From: Selaginella moellendorffii
Lineage: Eukaryota > Streptophyta > Lycopodiopsida > Selaginellales > Selaginellaceae
NCBI RefSeq assembly: GCF_000143415.4
Contig: NW_003314275.1
Span: forward strand, 381,577 to 445,576
Direction: 5' to 3'
DNA: 64,000 bases
Shown here: positions 23,201 through 34,074 of the stretch, piece by piece
Numbering within the stretch: the stretch's first letter is position 1
Layout of the letters: every line of letters begins with the position of its first letter
Notes under the pieces: generated by a model
The model's input: only the letters and a program-made list of their open reading frames with translations
The model's database searches: none
What the model was told of the DNA's origin: nothing
Program-made: the position numbers and the translations under genes

Positions 23201-24898
23201 CGTCCTTGTAGGTTATGAGTAATTGTTGAGCTTTGATCTTGAAGTTTTTGTCAAGATTTGCAGCAATGATTATGTTGTGTGGATCTTCTTGAAGTCCGAG
23301 ATTGAGTTCTTCAGTTTCTTCATTGAGGTTAATTCGGGGTGTAAAGTCGTCATTTCCAGATTGTAGGGCTGGATTATCATCAATTTGAATGTTGTATTCT
23401 TTAGATTGTAATTGTTCAGGCTTGAGAGTTGGCTTCTCGTTTTGTTGTTTTATCTTTAATCTTTGTTGATTTTGAGCGTTTAGCTTTATAGAGTAGAGTG
23501 GTTGGTGCATTGAGTTTAAGTCGTGGTGCTGGTCTGGAGCCACTACTGGTAGTATATGATGTAAATTGATTTCTTGAAAAGCTCGTAGCTCTGGGTAAGC
23601 TTCAAGGAGTTTGGCTTCTTCAAGGTCGTCCAAGCCTTCTTGCCAATTGTATTCTTGGGCTTGAATTGGTTGAAATCTTTTCGGAATTTTCCTGGTTGTA
23701 GTTGTAGCTATTTTCGTTTGTCCTTTGTCTGATTGTATACAAATTTCATGGTCCATCCAATATTGAGCATAAACTGCTTTGTTTAGCCATGGTCTTCCAA
23801 GCAAGAGTTCGTAAGAGGATTCTTCAATTGGCATTTTTAATACCACAAAGTTGATCTTGAACTTGTGTCCTTTGATTCCAATGGTGATATCTCTTATTAT
23901 GCCAGCTGGTCTTACAACATGTTGGTCTGCCATGCGGACATTGAAGGGAGCAGGTTGTATAGGTCCAAGTCCCATTGCTTTACATATACCATGCTTGATG
24001 ATATTCACGCCCGAGCCTCCATCGAGTATTGCTCCATTGATTTGATTCTTGCCTATGTTGAGGTCAATACAAGGTACATTATCATCATAATCTCCAGGTT
24101 GGATTTTTACGTTATCCTCTTTCTCAGTTTTAGATGGAAATTGCTTTTCTTGAGTGCGAGCATCAGGAACATGTGGACAACAAATCTTAAGTATTTGGCT
24201 CTTAAGATATGGTGCTATTTGAAGTATTTGTTGTAAGGTTAATGTGATTCCATGTTGCAGTATTTGTTCTGCAAGTGAGGTGTGCTCTTCTTCAGAGAAA
24301 CTTGTTGTTTGTTGATCGTTGGATGGTTTGTCATGGTTTTCAAGGACTTGTGGTTCTTGTTCCTGCAATTCAGCCTGAATTGCTTGAAGTATTTTCTTGC
24401 TTTTCTTCCATTCAGTTTCTGGGATAATTTCAATTTCATCATTGTAATCTTGTTCTTCCAGATTATCTGGTTGCTGAGACTTGTATTGTTGTCTCGTGAT
24501 AGTTCGTATTGCTGATTCTTCAAAAGTTTGTGGTTCATCAATTTCCACCTCAACATTCCGTGCTGCTGGTGGTCTTGGCCTCGGAGCCTGATTGTTTACT
24601 CCTTGGTTATTTTCGCGATTTGCATTTTGGTAAGGTTGTTGAGGACGATTATCTTGCTGCGGTGCAAGTTGCTGGTTGTAATTGTAACCTTGAGCCTGGG
24701 GTGGTCTTTGATTATAATTCCGATATGGTTCTTGATCATAATTGTAATTCCGTGGGGGAGGACGTTGATAATTGTCCTGTGGTCCATCACGTTGCTGATA
24801 TGTATTGTAGTTTCTTCCATAATTTCCAGTATAGTTGTTTGGTCTTTGATCTTGAGGGGGTATTCTATTGTAGTTGCTATTGTCTCGCTGGTAATAGT
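20202..24898 (-). pseudogene. gypsy pol: protease, reverse transcriptase, RNase H, integrase
   Basis: The minus-strand frame runs from a Gln/Asn/Pro-rich spacer after gag into an aspartic-protease-like domain with active site ILDGGSGVN (about 24,030; DGG in place of DTG). RT follows (23,100-22,572: RICVNYKKLN, FLDGFSGYNQ, MPFGLTNAP, catalytic VFMDDF). Then come the gypsy RNase H (22,240-21,640: KFIVQVDASDYALG, TTTEKEALEMVYAL, QADHLSR) and integrase. Integrase shows WGLDFVGP, ATDYMTKW, DRGTHF and PQGNGQAESTNKTLK, so the D,D,E residues are present. A C-terminal GPFKI region and a coiled-coil-like extension end at 20,202. At least four in-frame stops occur, among them near 22,571, 22,235, 21,510 and 21,012. 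Each is explainable by one transition from Gln or Trp. Confidence 0.9.
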
Positions 24899-24899
24899 T

Positions 24900-26179
24900 T
24901 TATCTTTGATTATACAAATTATCATCATGTTGATAATAATTGTTATATCTTGGAGGTTGATTTCGTGGTGGTCGCGCGTTTTGATTCCAGTTTCCTTGAT
25001 ATTGAGGATTGGGCTCTTGTTGAGGAGCATTCTCGATTCTTGAAACTTCCATTGTATTCCTGTATCGGCATTTCTTGGCTGTATGGCCTTCTCTTTCACA
25101 AATTTGACACTTTGGAAGCTGTAATTTGCATTCCAAATATATATGTCCCTCGTTTTTACACTTTGTACACCACACTCCTGCTTTGAGTTCGGTTTGTGAG
25201 ATTTTCCTGATTATATCCTTTAAGTCTTGGTCTTTTGGTGTTTTCTTCTTTGTCTTAATACGTATTTCTTCCTCTTCTTCATCATCTGAACCGTCATCGG
25301 TTTGTAAAGGTATAGCTTTTGTGAATTGCTTGAATCTCTTTTCCAATGTGAGGATTACTTTGGAGAGTGTATCAACACTTTCATCATCTGGATTCTCTGT
25401 TGCAGCAGCAATTGCTACCATGTTTCTATAGATTTCTTTTAGTCCTTGGATATAAGATAAGCTCTTTCCTTTATCTGTTATCAAATCCTTGCAATGCTTT
25501 GCATGAAACTTAAATCTTCGAGTGTAATCTTGAATTCCTTCACGTGATTTTTGCTTGAAGTTTTTGATGATCTCATAGTGTTCTTCTAGAGTTCCACCGG
25601 TCTGGAATTGCTCCTTGAATTATGTGACCTTTTCATCATGGGTCAAAGCATCATCGAGTGTATTATGCCAATCGAGTGCTTTTCCTTTAAGTGTGTATGG
25701 GAAAAGTATTTCCTGATGTATTTCTTGTTTGTTCATCTTTACAATTTGATCAAATTGTTTAAGATGCTGGTTTGCATCTTCGGTTTTTCCACCAGTAAAA
25801 ATGGGATAGGAAATCATGTTCCCTATGGCTGTCGCTGGATTGATGATTGCCATTTGAAGTTGTAGACTTTGTTGGTGAAATTGTTGTTCTGGTGAGTCTG
25901 GATTTGAGTAAAACTTTGGTGCTATGTATTCTGCTTCTTCAAATGCTCAAACTCTGGGGCACCTTCAATATTTATGTCTTTGTTATCTTGGGTTGAGTTG
26001 CTCGACTCGGCAACTTGAATTTCTTTATCCTCCTTGTCGTATTTTTCTAATATCGTTTCTAAAATTTGTTGCTGTTGTTCTAATTTCTCTTTTTCTATCC
26101 CTTCCTTTTTCACTTCTCGATTCTTTTGTCGAAGATCTCTTTCCCGGATCTTGATTGGGTCTGGTTTGTGTTTGTACAT
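24900..26179 (-). pseudogene. gypsy gag polyprotein with two CCHC zinc knuckles
   Basis: Starts with a Lys/Glu-rich coiled-coil-like segment (26,179-25,922). The retrotransposon capsid region follows (IFTGGKTEDANQHLKQF, then LKGKALDWHNTL). After an acidic stretch (DDEEEEE) come two zinc knuckles, CTKCKNEGHIYLEC and CQICEREGHTAKKC, the second of exact CX2CX4HX4C form. An Asn/Gln/Pro-rich tail leads on toward pol. In-frame stops near 25,620 and 24,899 interrupt what was probably a continuous gag-pol frame. Confidence 0.85.
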
Positions 26180-26280
26180 TCAGTTTGCTGAGTCTTCTCA
26201 ACTTGAATGTTAAGGTAAGTTTCCTGAATTTATGTTTTGCCTAAGTGTCTTGAGTCAAATGTTGTTCTTCATAAATTGCA

Positions 26281-26430
26281 AAGTCAAGCTCTTATGTCTT
26301 GAGTCTTCTGCAAGTTTGGTTTTTGTAGTAGAAATGCGAAGTCAAGCTCTTGTGTCTTGAGTCTTCTGCAAGTTTAGTTTTGTTGTATAAATGTGAAGTC
26401 AAGCTCTTGTGTCTTGAGTCTTCAATCGAG
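26281..26430. repeat. 58-bp tandem repeat in the gypsy leader
   Basis: Copies start at 26,281, 26,339 and 26,397 with AAGTCAAGCTCTT; the third is partial. The 58-bp period lies between the accessory ORFs and gag. Confidence 0.85.
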
Positions 26431-26928
26431 TTTTTCTTTCTCAATTCTTCCCGAGTTTCTTCTCGAGGTCACTTTCCTGAGTCTAGCTTAGGAAAGGTCT
26501 TGTATTTGAAAAATCTGGTGGTGTAAGTAAGTATGATTTTGTTTGTGGAAGGAGGTCGGTTGTGTCATAAATTGATCGATATAGCTGTTCGCTAGTAAAT
26601 TTGGATACTGCTCGCCAACTTCGGGATCGAGCAGATATGCAAACGATTGCAATTCTTTCTAGTAGTCCAATCTTGAACAATTGTTTTAATCTCTTACAAT
26701 GTGTAGGTTGTTTTGGAATGCGAGCTCTCACTATGAGCTCTTGTGTTTCCCAGTCGTTGGTAATATTTGAAAATGCTGAATACAGCAGTGGTTGTATTTT
26801 TAATGTCCTAATTCGCGTATGTTTCTAGTCTCTAATGACGTCCATACATCAAAGTATAGTTTCCAACAGATTCTTGTTGCTTTAAGCCTATGTGTGCGCG
26901 GATCTATCCAACGCGCTTTTCTCTATGG

Positions 26929-28127
26929 TCAATTTCGTGATGGTGCATTTCCCTGATGCTGTTCTTGCTGGTGGTGTTCTACTTCTCTCTGTCGTAGAGC
27001 GCGTTCTCTTTCACGATCAGAGTCAATCACTTCACGAACCTCCCAAGGGATAGTCTCAATTAATACTCTTGCATTATAAGTTTGAATCCTTGACGTAGGA
27101 TCTCCTAAAATACTCCTTAAAATGTTGAGACTGCTTGGACGCACTCTTCCTTGTTGGTTGCGAGTGTTATGTAGCTCTAGGCTGGGGTTTCGACGTTGGA
27201 CCTCAGTGTCAAAGTTGAAGTTTGTTACTGTATTTAATCTTGGCCTATTGTGATCCTGTCTTAAATTTCTCCTCCTTCTACTTGTTATCCTCAAGTTTCC
27301 AAGTCGTTCCCTGAACTTGTCTCAAGTTCAGGGTCCCGTCGGTTTCTTAATCTCAAATTCCGAATTCGATTTTGTTGATGGCCTTGTCCTTGATTTCTTA
27401 ATTCTCCAGCTATTCTCGTCCGTCCTAAACAGTGCCAATATGCTATATTATATAGTTTAATAAGAGTGCTTGTTGGTAGCGTTACACGGAGAGGACTTTG
27501 AAGAAGCCGATAAAGTAATTCCGCATTCTCTTCGAAATCTCTAAATCTAAGAGTGTCCACAAACCAACGAACTTGTGGTTCAAAAGTTCCACACTCTGTT
27601 GCTGCTATGACTCTGGTCAAATCAGTGTTGAAAGCAAGCGTTAATGGTTGAAAAGTTTCATGTTTGTGTATGCCTAGGAATTCAACAATTGTTTGTTGAA
27701 AGAGGTGTCCGCGATACACCCAAGTCAGGGTTCTTCGAGTTGCAAAGAAATCGAAGTAAACATACTTTTCTTTCAACATTTCCTCATTTTTGCATCCTTC
27801 CTATTTGCTAGACAATTTGTAGAAGAGTCACAAAATCGTTTCTTGAAGTTTTTGTAAGCAACTAAAGCTTTGTTTCGCTACTTGTTCTAAACTATCGTCT
27901 CTCTTTTTGGTGTCGTTTTCTTGGGCTATTTCTTTTCGTTTCCTACTCTCCTCCGCTGTGGCATTTTCATCTGATTTGGAGTCTTGCTTTTGCTTGCTGC
28001 AAGTGTCGCATCGCCATTTTGGATAGCATTGCTTGTACGGTTTTGCACAATTTCTGAAACCACACAAAAGGCAGTCCTCGTATCTTGTACAGCTTGTGTC
28101 ACCAAATGGGCAGTCGTGTTTTTTCAT
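26929..28127 (-). CDS. Three accessory ORFs between the 5' LTR and gag of the gypsy element
   Basis: Reading from the 5' LTR, the first ORF (28,127-27,828, 99 aa) is cysteine-rich at its N-terminus (CX5C, CX2C and CX2C spacings; CDTCSKQKQ), followed by a charged Lys/Glu tail. The second (27,779-27,291, 162 aa) contains WVYRGHLFQQTIVEFLG and an Arg-rich end. The third (27,294-26,929, 121 aa) is Arg/Gln-rich with RILIETIPWEV-like text and overlaps the second by a few bases. I do not recognise a family. Their sense orientation, order and absence of stops make them more than chance frames. They may encode nucleic-acid-binding accessory proteins or be captured sequence. Confidence 0.55.
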
Positions 28128-28501
28128 TCTTCCTCCATCTCCAGCCGCTAGAATTTTCCCTTGGTCGTTTCCTTATCGCAGATTCTTGGAATATTCGCTT
28201 TCTTCAACCTCTCGCCAAAACAGTTACGTGTACGCTCCAAGTTTTCCACGACTTGGGTGGCTTCAATCTTCAAGTGTTCTTCATCTTTTGGTCTTACGCT
28301 CCATTTTTTTCTTCATGCCTTCATGATCTTCCACCGTTTTTGTTTTACGGTCTTGTTTTTCTTGATTTTTGGGGCTTTTTCTTCCTATGCCATTTTCTTA
28401 TGCGTCTTTGGTCCGTTTTCCTTGAAGTTTTGGGGGAAATGAGCGTCTTGGTCTGCTCTATTCCATGAGCTCTTCACGTCGCCTCCCACCGTGGTCGCCA
28501 G

Positions 28502-28926
28502 TGAAAACTCCTGGAATCTCTAAACTGGGAGGAAAACGTCCACACGAGATCTTCCTAGGAGTTTCAAATCTAATCTAGTCCCTAAATCTAAATCTACACT
28601 ACGAGAAGAGTGCACTTACCTGCTTGTGCCAAGCCAAGTAGAGACTGTGAACATGTGCTTGAAGGTGCTAGTCCCACGCCTTTGATCCCTTGAAGGCGGT
28701 GGGTAAGTGAAACATTGCCATTGCCATGAAAAGCCAAAGAGATAGGCAGAATGACGATGTAATGCAATGTATTTTGTATTAGGGATAAGTCTAAAAACAT
28801 TCTAAGTCCTACTTTTATAGTCGCTACTGCTCACGTCAAGGTTAGGAATACAGTCCTAACCTTGAACCTCTCAAGTTTACTTTCCTAAGCTTGAATCCTC
28901 GAGTTTGTCTTTTTCTCCCTTTTCCA
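28502..28926 (-). repeat. 5' LTR of the gypsy element
   Basis: 425 bp, right-hand copy. It lies next to the putative primer-binding site (minus strand, immediately below 28,502) and the target duplication CTCCT at 28,927-28,931. Confidence 0.95.
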
Positions 28927-28931
28927 CTCCT

Positions 28932-30060
28932 CTAGCAAAAGCATGCCGATAAACCGAAGGTGCTCAATATCATGTACCAATATATGAGCTTGAAACGCAA
29001 ATTGGTTTAGCCTGCAAAAACATGATATTGGCTAAGTTTACAAAAAATAAAAAATAAATTTTTACATGTTGATCTTATGGCATGCCATGTTGAGCTTCAC
29101 AGTGTGCTCCCGAGTCATTAGTTCGACAAGTGTGACTGGAACACTAATGTGTCATTCTTCATCATCTTGGAACTTCTTTTGAATGCACTTCCAAAATGCT
29201 AGCCACCTATGGTTTCCATCGATCACCCAAAAGAGCTTTCCAATGAACCTTGCTGTCTCCACATGTTGTCATAAGAATCCATCAAACTCACAAGACTTTC
29301 GCAGCCATATAGGATCCCATTCTCCCTCAAGTTTAGTAATCACTAACTCTGTCCGGCCGGTTCCAGGGAAAGTTGGTGAAACGATGAAGGTACCAACTGT
29401 GCTCCCAAACCTAACCTCGCCAAACGAGTTGTAGATAGCATGTTAAGATCATAAGTTGAATGCACCCAATGGCTTTGAACCAACCGGCACAAAGGAATCA
29501 AAAATCGATGAGGGCCATTTCACGCCATTTCCTGTAACACTTTACTGACTGTCTGTCTTGAGCTTGGATAATCATGTCCTGAACACGATCATTCAAGATG
29601 GTGTCAGAATCATGCATGCATAATCCCTCACCACCACTAGCTCCCCCTGCACCACCAGCCTGAGGGGCAGTAGGAGCAGCTACCATGCCCCCAATAGCCT
29701 CTGCAGTAGATCCACCTACAATGCTACTAATAACCTCCTCAACTGGTTCATCTACCTCGCCGCAAGCAATCTCAGCAACTGAAGGCACAACACCCCTACC
29801 ATCACCAACATCAGACGCAAGTACCCCACCACCAGTAGCAGCAGCCTCAAAAGCACCAATACCAATAGCCTCAATAACACTAACATTGATTTGAGTGTCC
29901 ATTTCAACATCCACATTGTTGTTATGCTCATCGTTGCCTCCAGTATGACTAGCATAAACTTCATTGGATACTTGAGATGAATCTCCACTCAATCGGCCAA
30001 GCCCACAGCGATCAAGGTAGCTACCTTTTCCTGGAGACCGAGACCATTGAGGATGGCCTC
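28932..30060 (-). pseudogene. N-terminal half of element A gene with ParB/Srx-like domain
   Basis: Minus strand. A Gly/Ala/Glu low-complexity N-terminus (29,992-29,560, no ATG seen) leads to a motif region, CYRKWREMALIDF. It continues at about 29,440-29,050 with VGTFIVSPTFPGTG, a stop, then FWVIDGNHRWLAFWKCI and VPVTLVELMTREHTVKL. 'xIDGNHRxxAxxK' is the signature loop of ParB/sulfiredoxin-fold domains, often paired with methyltransferases in prokaryotes and phages. An intron (acceptor near 29,010) leads to a last exon that stays open to 28,932. It then reads in the same frame across the gypsy insertion into 19,670 (LLLE, then EVQTLYNREVFEAI). One gene was therefore split by the retrotransposon. 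The ParB call is inference from the loop and its context. Confidence 0.55.
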
Positions 30061-30278
30061 GGCACTTCCTCTAAAATAAAAAGCAAAAATATTATAACAT
30101 CTAACTTGTAATGTAAAGCAAACCTGTGGCATTTTAAATTCAAGTCCCTTGTTGGAAGTTTCAGGTAGTCAAGCTTGATTTATATTTGCTCTCATAAGAA
30201 AAGTTTGTAAGTAAAAGATGTGAAAAATAAATTGAAAACTACAAGAAATGCAAAGGAAAAAAACACAAATCACTAGGA

Positions 30279-30808
30279 GAGGTTGGTTCATGCGAGAACT
30301 GACCTCACCCTACCTCTCAAGAAAAAGAAAAAACACAACAAGAATACGGGGGAGGTCGGTTCGCGCAAGAATCGACATCTTCCACCCTCTAATTTTCACA
30401 TGAAATGCCCCATCAAGTCAATGAAATAAAAAAAAAACCTTAAAGATGTTGGTTTGCACAAGAACCGATATTTCTATCTCTCTCTATTTTCTAAAATATA
30501 GAGATCTCACCATTAGAAACATGAAAAAAACCAAGAAAGCTCACTTCTAGAAAACATGAAGGTAGGGAGATGTTGGTTTGCGCGCGAACCGATCTTTCCT
30601 ACCCCTTCAACAAGAATTTTTTTTAATAAAAATGAGGCAGAAATGGGCAAAAAGCTAAACAGAAAATGAAATAGAATGCTAGGAGATGTTGGTTCGCACA
30701 AGAACCGACATCTCTATCCCTCAAGAGAAAACAAAAGTCAAGAAAACAAAAAATTTCTCATGGAAGAAAAAAAGTGAGGAGACGTTGGTTCACATGCGAA
30801 CTGACCTT
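30279..30808. repeat. Cluster of six 28-bp palindromes, family A
   Basis: Copies at 30,279-30,306, 30,352-30,379, 30,445-30,472, 30,569-30,596, 30,685-30,712 and 30,781-30,808. The best copy (30,685) has half-sites GATGTTGGTTC and GAACCGACATC separated by six bases. The separating bases vary between copies and the arms are conserved; most copies are flanked by GGAGA/GGGAG on the left. The cluster lies in the intergenic interval between the two divergent genes of element A. Confidence 0.85.
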
Positions 30809-30879
30809 CTCAAGGAAGCATACCTTGTTTGAAGAGCATCTTGAAGTATATTGCTGGGTTGAAGCACCTTTCTCTTGCC

Positions 30880-30945
30880 CTTTGCTACTCAAACCTGAGG
30901 TGTAAAACCCTATGCTACTCAAACCTAGGTGTAAAACCCTAAAAA
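30880..30945. repeat. Short tandem duplication
   Basis: Two copies of about 30 bp reading GCTACTCAAACCT, then GGTGTAAAACCCTA, side by side. Confidence 0.7.
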
Positions 30946-31048
30946 TCAACAGACGCAATCAACAGTCACAATCAATGGCCATGATTTTCATTCTCTTTGA
31001 TGGCGATCAATGGACACAATCATTCAATGCTTTAGATATTAAGATATG

Positions 31049-31298
31049 TATAATTGATTGTGAGAGGAATAATATTGTTGAAATGAATATAGTTGAGTGA
31101 AAACGCACACAAACTAACCTTTCTGAGCTTGACTCTCTCTCACTTGTCACAAAAGAATGAAACTTTCTTGAAAGGAAGAGAGTATGGAGATGAAAGAGAG
31201 AACAAGCAATCAATGCTACAACTTTTTTGATTGACTGGTGCTTCTCACTTATAACCATATTCATTTCAACAATATTATTCCTCTCACAATCAATTATA
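31049..31298. repeat. Perfect 42-bp inverted repeat with 166-bp loop
   Basis: Bases 31,049-31,090 are the exact reverse complement of 31,257-31,298, with weaker pairing continuing a few bases inward. The loop contains a purine-rich stretch and no ORF. It could be a foldback/MITE insertion or a source of hairpin RNA. Confidence 0.85.
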
Positions 31299-31459
31299 CA
31301 ATTAATATGGGTGGCTTTTTAAGATTCTCATATCTCTCTAGATTCTAAACAGTTGTATAATTTGTTAAAATAATTAACTTGTCCTTTGCAAGGACATAGC
31401 TAATTAATGCTCACAATACAGAAGAATATCGTTATTCTTTCTTGTCAGTTTCTCCCCAA

Positions 31460-33790
31460 ATTTTTTCTAAGTGCTCGAGCAGGGAGAAGATATGAGAGAA
31501 TTTTATTTGAAGTTCAATCAAGAGCCTTTAATTGTTTTCTCTAAGAGTGTTATAGGAGAGAGTTTCACGGAGAATAGCTTGAAGGACCTACTTCAAAATA
31601 TAGAACCTGTGACAAATTTAAACAGGTATAAAATTAATACTTAACTCTACTTTATGACTAATAACACTCTTTTTTTTGGTAGAATAAAGAACTGGATGCG
31701 AGAAGGGTGAAATGGAAAACTTCAATTTGGATTGGATAGGATCTTGGAGCTAAAGAAAAAATGTCTTTATGAGTTTATTTATGAGAGCTTATTCGTTAGC
31801 CAAGTGACTTTAAACAATCAACAGTCTTTCATCTTTAAGATGTCTATCCTTGGTCTTGCTTCTGGTGCGGATCTTGTACAATGAATGGATATCGATGGAG
31901 ATGGGGACTTGGCTAATTCTTAGATCCATTTCGACCATATGGAACGAGTTTTAGGTTGCTCAACTATGGGAGCTCATATTTATGATCACAAGTGGTTATT
32001 CATTTTTTAAGGATTCCATACCGATTTACATTATAACCATTCCTTCTATAGGTTGTAGTACAACTTGATTATAGCTATAGCTAAATTCAAGGTTCAATAT
32101 TTTCAAGCACAAGTCGTCTTTTGGACATGTATGTCCGAAGTTGTTGAACAGCGAACTGGGAAGAAACCCATATTCTGTGGTTTCATAGTAGATGCTGCTA
32201 GTGCTAACTAGTTGGCTATATAACAAGTATTTGAAGGTGATAAAAGTTAGCCGTTATAAGGTAAAGAGAAAAGTTGTGAATTTCATTGGGCAAAGAGTGT
32301 CAATGAACATTGCCAATGCATCAAATTTGACTTCCATCATAAGTTCAAGCAGCTTTGTCGGGAATGGATGGATGCACTAACTAAAGAGGAGCACGAGGCA
32401 AAGGCAAATGAAATGCACATATGGTGGCGTGAAGAAGACAAAGTGCCAATTGAAAACCTTCCACAAATGGAATGTTAGCTTGCATGGTGGGAAGTTCAAA
32501 TGTTTCAGTGGGTCATTATACTCTCCATGTAAGCTTTCTCTCATTTTTTTTCTTGTCACATTCAAATGTTGCATTGTTTGTAGGATCAACCACTTGATGA
32601 TATAGCACTTACACCAACAATTAATCTCTCTAAGAGTAAACATTGAAGTTGGAGAGCTTCTAAAGCAAGGAAAGGAAAAATGTCCCTTTAAGAAGAAACT
32701 TAGACAAGCTTCGAGAGCGGGTTGATAGAAGGACAACACCAGCAGCAGGGTCAATGTCTAAGATGGTGGAGGAAGTTGTTACTAGAACTCCTATGAAATC
32801 AAGTTATGAACCACTTGGGGACATGAGAACAGCTCATATGAAGTGTCGACAGACATTTGATGGGCCAAACATCACTCCTTCTAGGTTTCACTGTCCAGAG
32901 TTTGACTACCATTCTGTTACACAACACCGGAAAAGAACTAAGGAACATGGAGTGGAGGAGGTGCCAGTTGTTACATAAGTAATTCCAATGCCAGAGGTTG
33001 AAAAGGTTATTTCTCGTGAGCCAGTTTCTCGTATGAACTGGGCAATTCGAAGAGTCAGTGCCAAGAGCAATGCACGTTGCTCCGGAATGATTGGGAGTCG
33101 AGATCAGTGTCTCGCATTTGTGCGCTCAGGTTCAAGTTCTTCAGCAATGCCATGTTTCTGGGGCTGTCGAGATCTAGGAGTGCAGGGCCGCCAGTCAAGC
33201 TGGATTTACTGTTGTGGGACTGATGTTACTCATATAAGCCAGATCCACAACTCAATTATTTTGAAGCCAAATTCTGTGCCAGAGGAGTGGCCAGTTGAGC
33301 AAAGCTGCAATCTTTTGAAAGAAGAGATTGAAAGTCTAGAGAGAGTAGGTTTCAAGCTAAAGACTTCCTCAAATATTACTGTTAGTACTGCTATGCCACC
33401 AATATCAACACTAGACCGGCATACACAACTAGCTAAGAATGGGAAGGCTGTACAATACAAGTCTTCTATTTCAAAAGGTGCACAAGAGAAGATCAAGCTG
33501 GCAAAAGAGCTGAAATGCACAATCACAAAGACAAACTACATCAATGTTGTGGCTAAAGAGTTTGTTATTGTGACTGAGTTGTCAAAGGGTACAAGCTACA
33601 CTGTCAAAATCTGCAAAAATCCATCCTATACTTGTCCAGATTTTACACAGCCGGAGAATAGGGAAAGGTATATTTAGCCTGCAAGCACATCTATTACCTT
33701 TTTATGCAGGAACTAAACCAAGATCCTAAGATCGACCATCACATCCACCAAGCAAGCCTTACAATTGCGGAGTTTGAGAAGTGTTTTTAG
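31460..33790 (+). pseudogene. Transposase-like gene with C-terminal SWIM zinc finger (element A)
   Basis: Plus-strand pieces read in order: an N-terminal exon ending at about 31,627 (EDMREFYLKFNQEP); a core at 31,690-32,500 with FCGFIVDAASAN, then SCEFHWAKSVNEH; a linker at 32,754-32,978; and a C-terminal exon at 32,988-33,790. The C-terminus has TVKICKNPSYTCPDF and ACKHIYYLFMQEL, a CXnC...CXH arrangement typical of SWIM fingers in MuDR, FAR1 and Zisupton-type transposases. The core 'D-A..A....F......C.FH' resembles the middle of a MULE-type DDE domain. At least five in-frame stops sit where Trp or Gln would be expected (TGG to TAG or TGA), so it is dead. Divergent from the ParB/methyltransferase-like gene. 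The superfamily is uncertain. Confidence 0.55.
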
Positions 33791-33885
33791 ATTTTTTTTA
33801 GTGTTCGGATCTATATTTATATTTGTATTTTATTGGTCTAATTTACTTGGAAATAAAGATTAAATCAAAATTTGAAAAATGAAAA

Positions 33886-33911
33886 GATGTTGGTTCAGGA
33901 CGAACCAATGT
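33886..33911. repeat. Seventh family A palindrome
   Basis: GATGTTGGTTC and its imperfect inverted half (GAACCAATGT) are separated by four bases. It lies about 100 bp after the SWIM gene stop. Confidence 0.65.
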
Positions 33912-34074
33912 TTTTCTTGTGTTTGGGGGGTTCCAAATATATGGTAAGGATAGTGGGTAGATTGGGCATGGCTGACCAACTTGAGGTATAGTTTAGCTCT
34001 TGCTTGCATGCCTGTCTTTGTTCTACGTCCGGCTTGGGTCTAAACCCAAGCTCCATACCATGCTAGCTAGTGGA

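Larger units (their letters stand above)
19676..28926 (-). mobile_element. Ty3/gypsy LTR retrotransposon, nearly complete, recently inserted
   Basis: The 9,251-bp element has two 425-bp LTRs, each beginning TGAAAACTCC and ending TTTTCCA. It is flanked by the 5-bp target duplication CTCCT (19,671-19,675 and 28,927-28,931). Transcription runs right to left. The LTRs differ at four positions, all transitions, so insertion is recent. Next to the 5' LTR the minus strand reads CTGGCGACCACGGTGGGA, a likely primer-binding site of the TGGCGAC class. Order: accessory ORFs, gag with two zinc knuckles, protease, RT, RNase H, integrase (the gypsy order). Several in-frame stops interrupt gag-pol, so this copy is not autonomous as it stands. 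Confidence 0.93.

Noticed and set aside
24509-25186. Plus-strand hydrophobic ORFs of up to 225 codons
   Set aside because: Shadow of the Asn/Gln/Arg-rich gag-pol linker on the minus strand, whose zinc knuckles and protease are clear.
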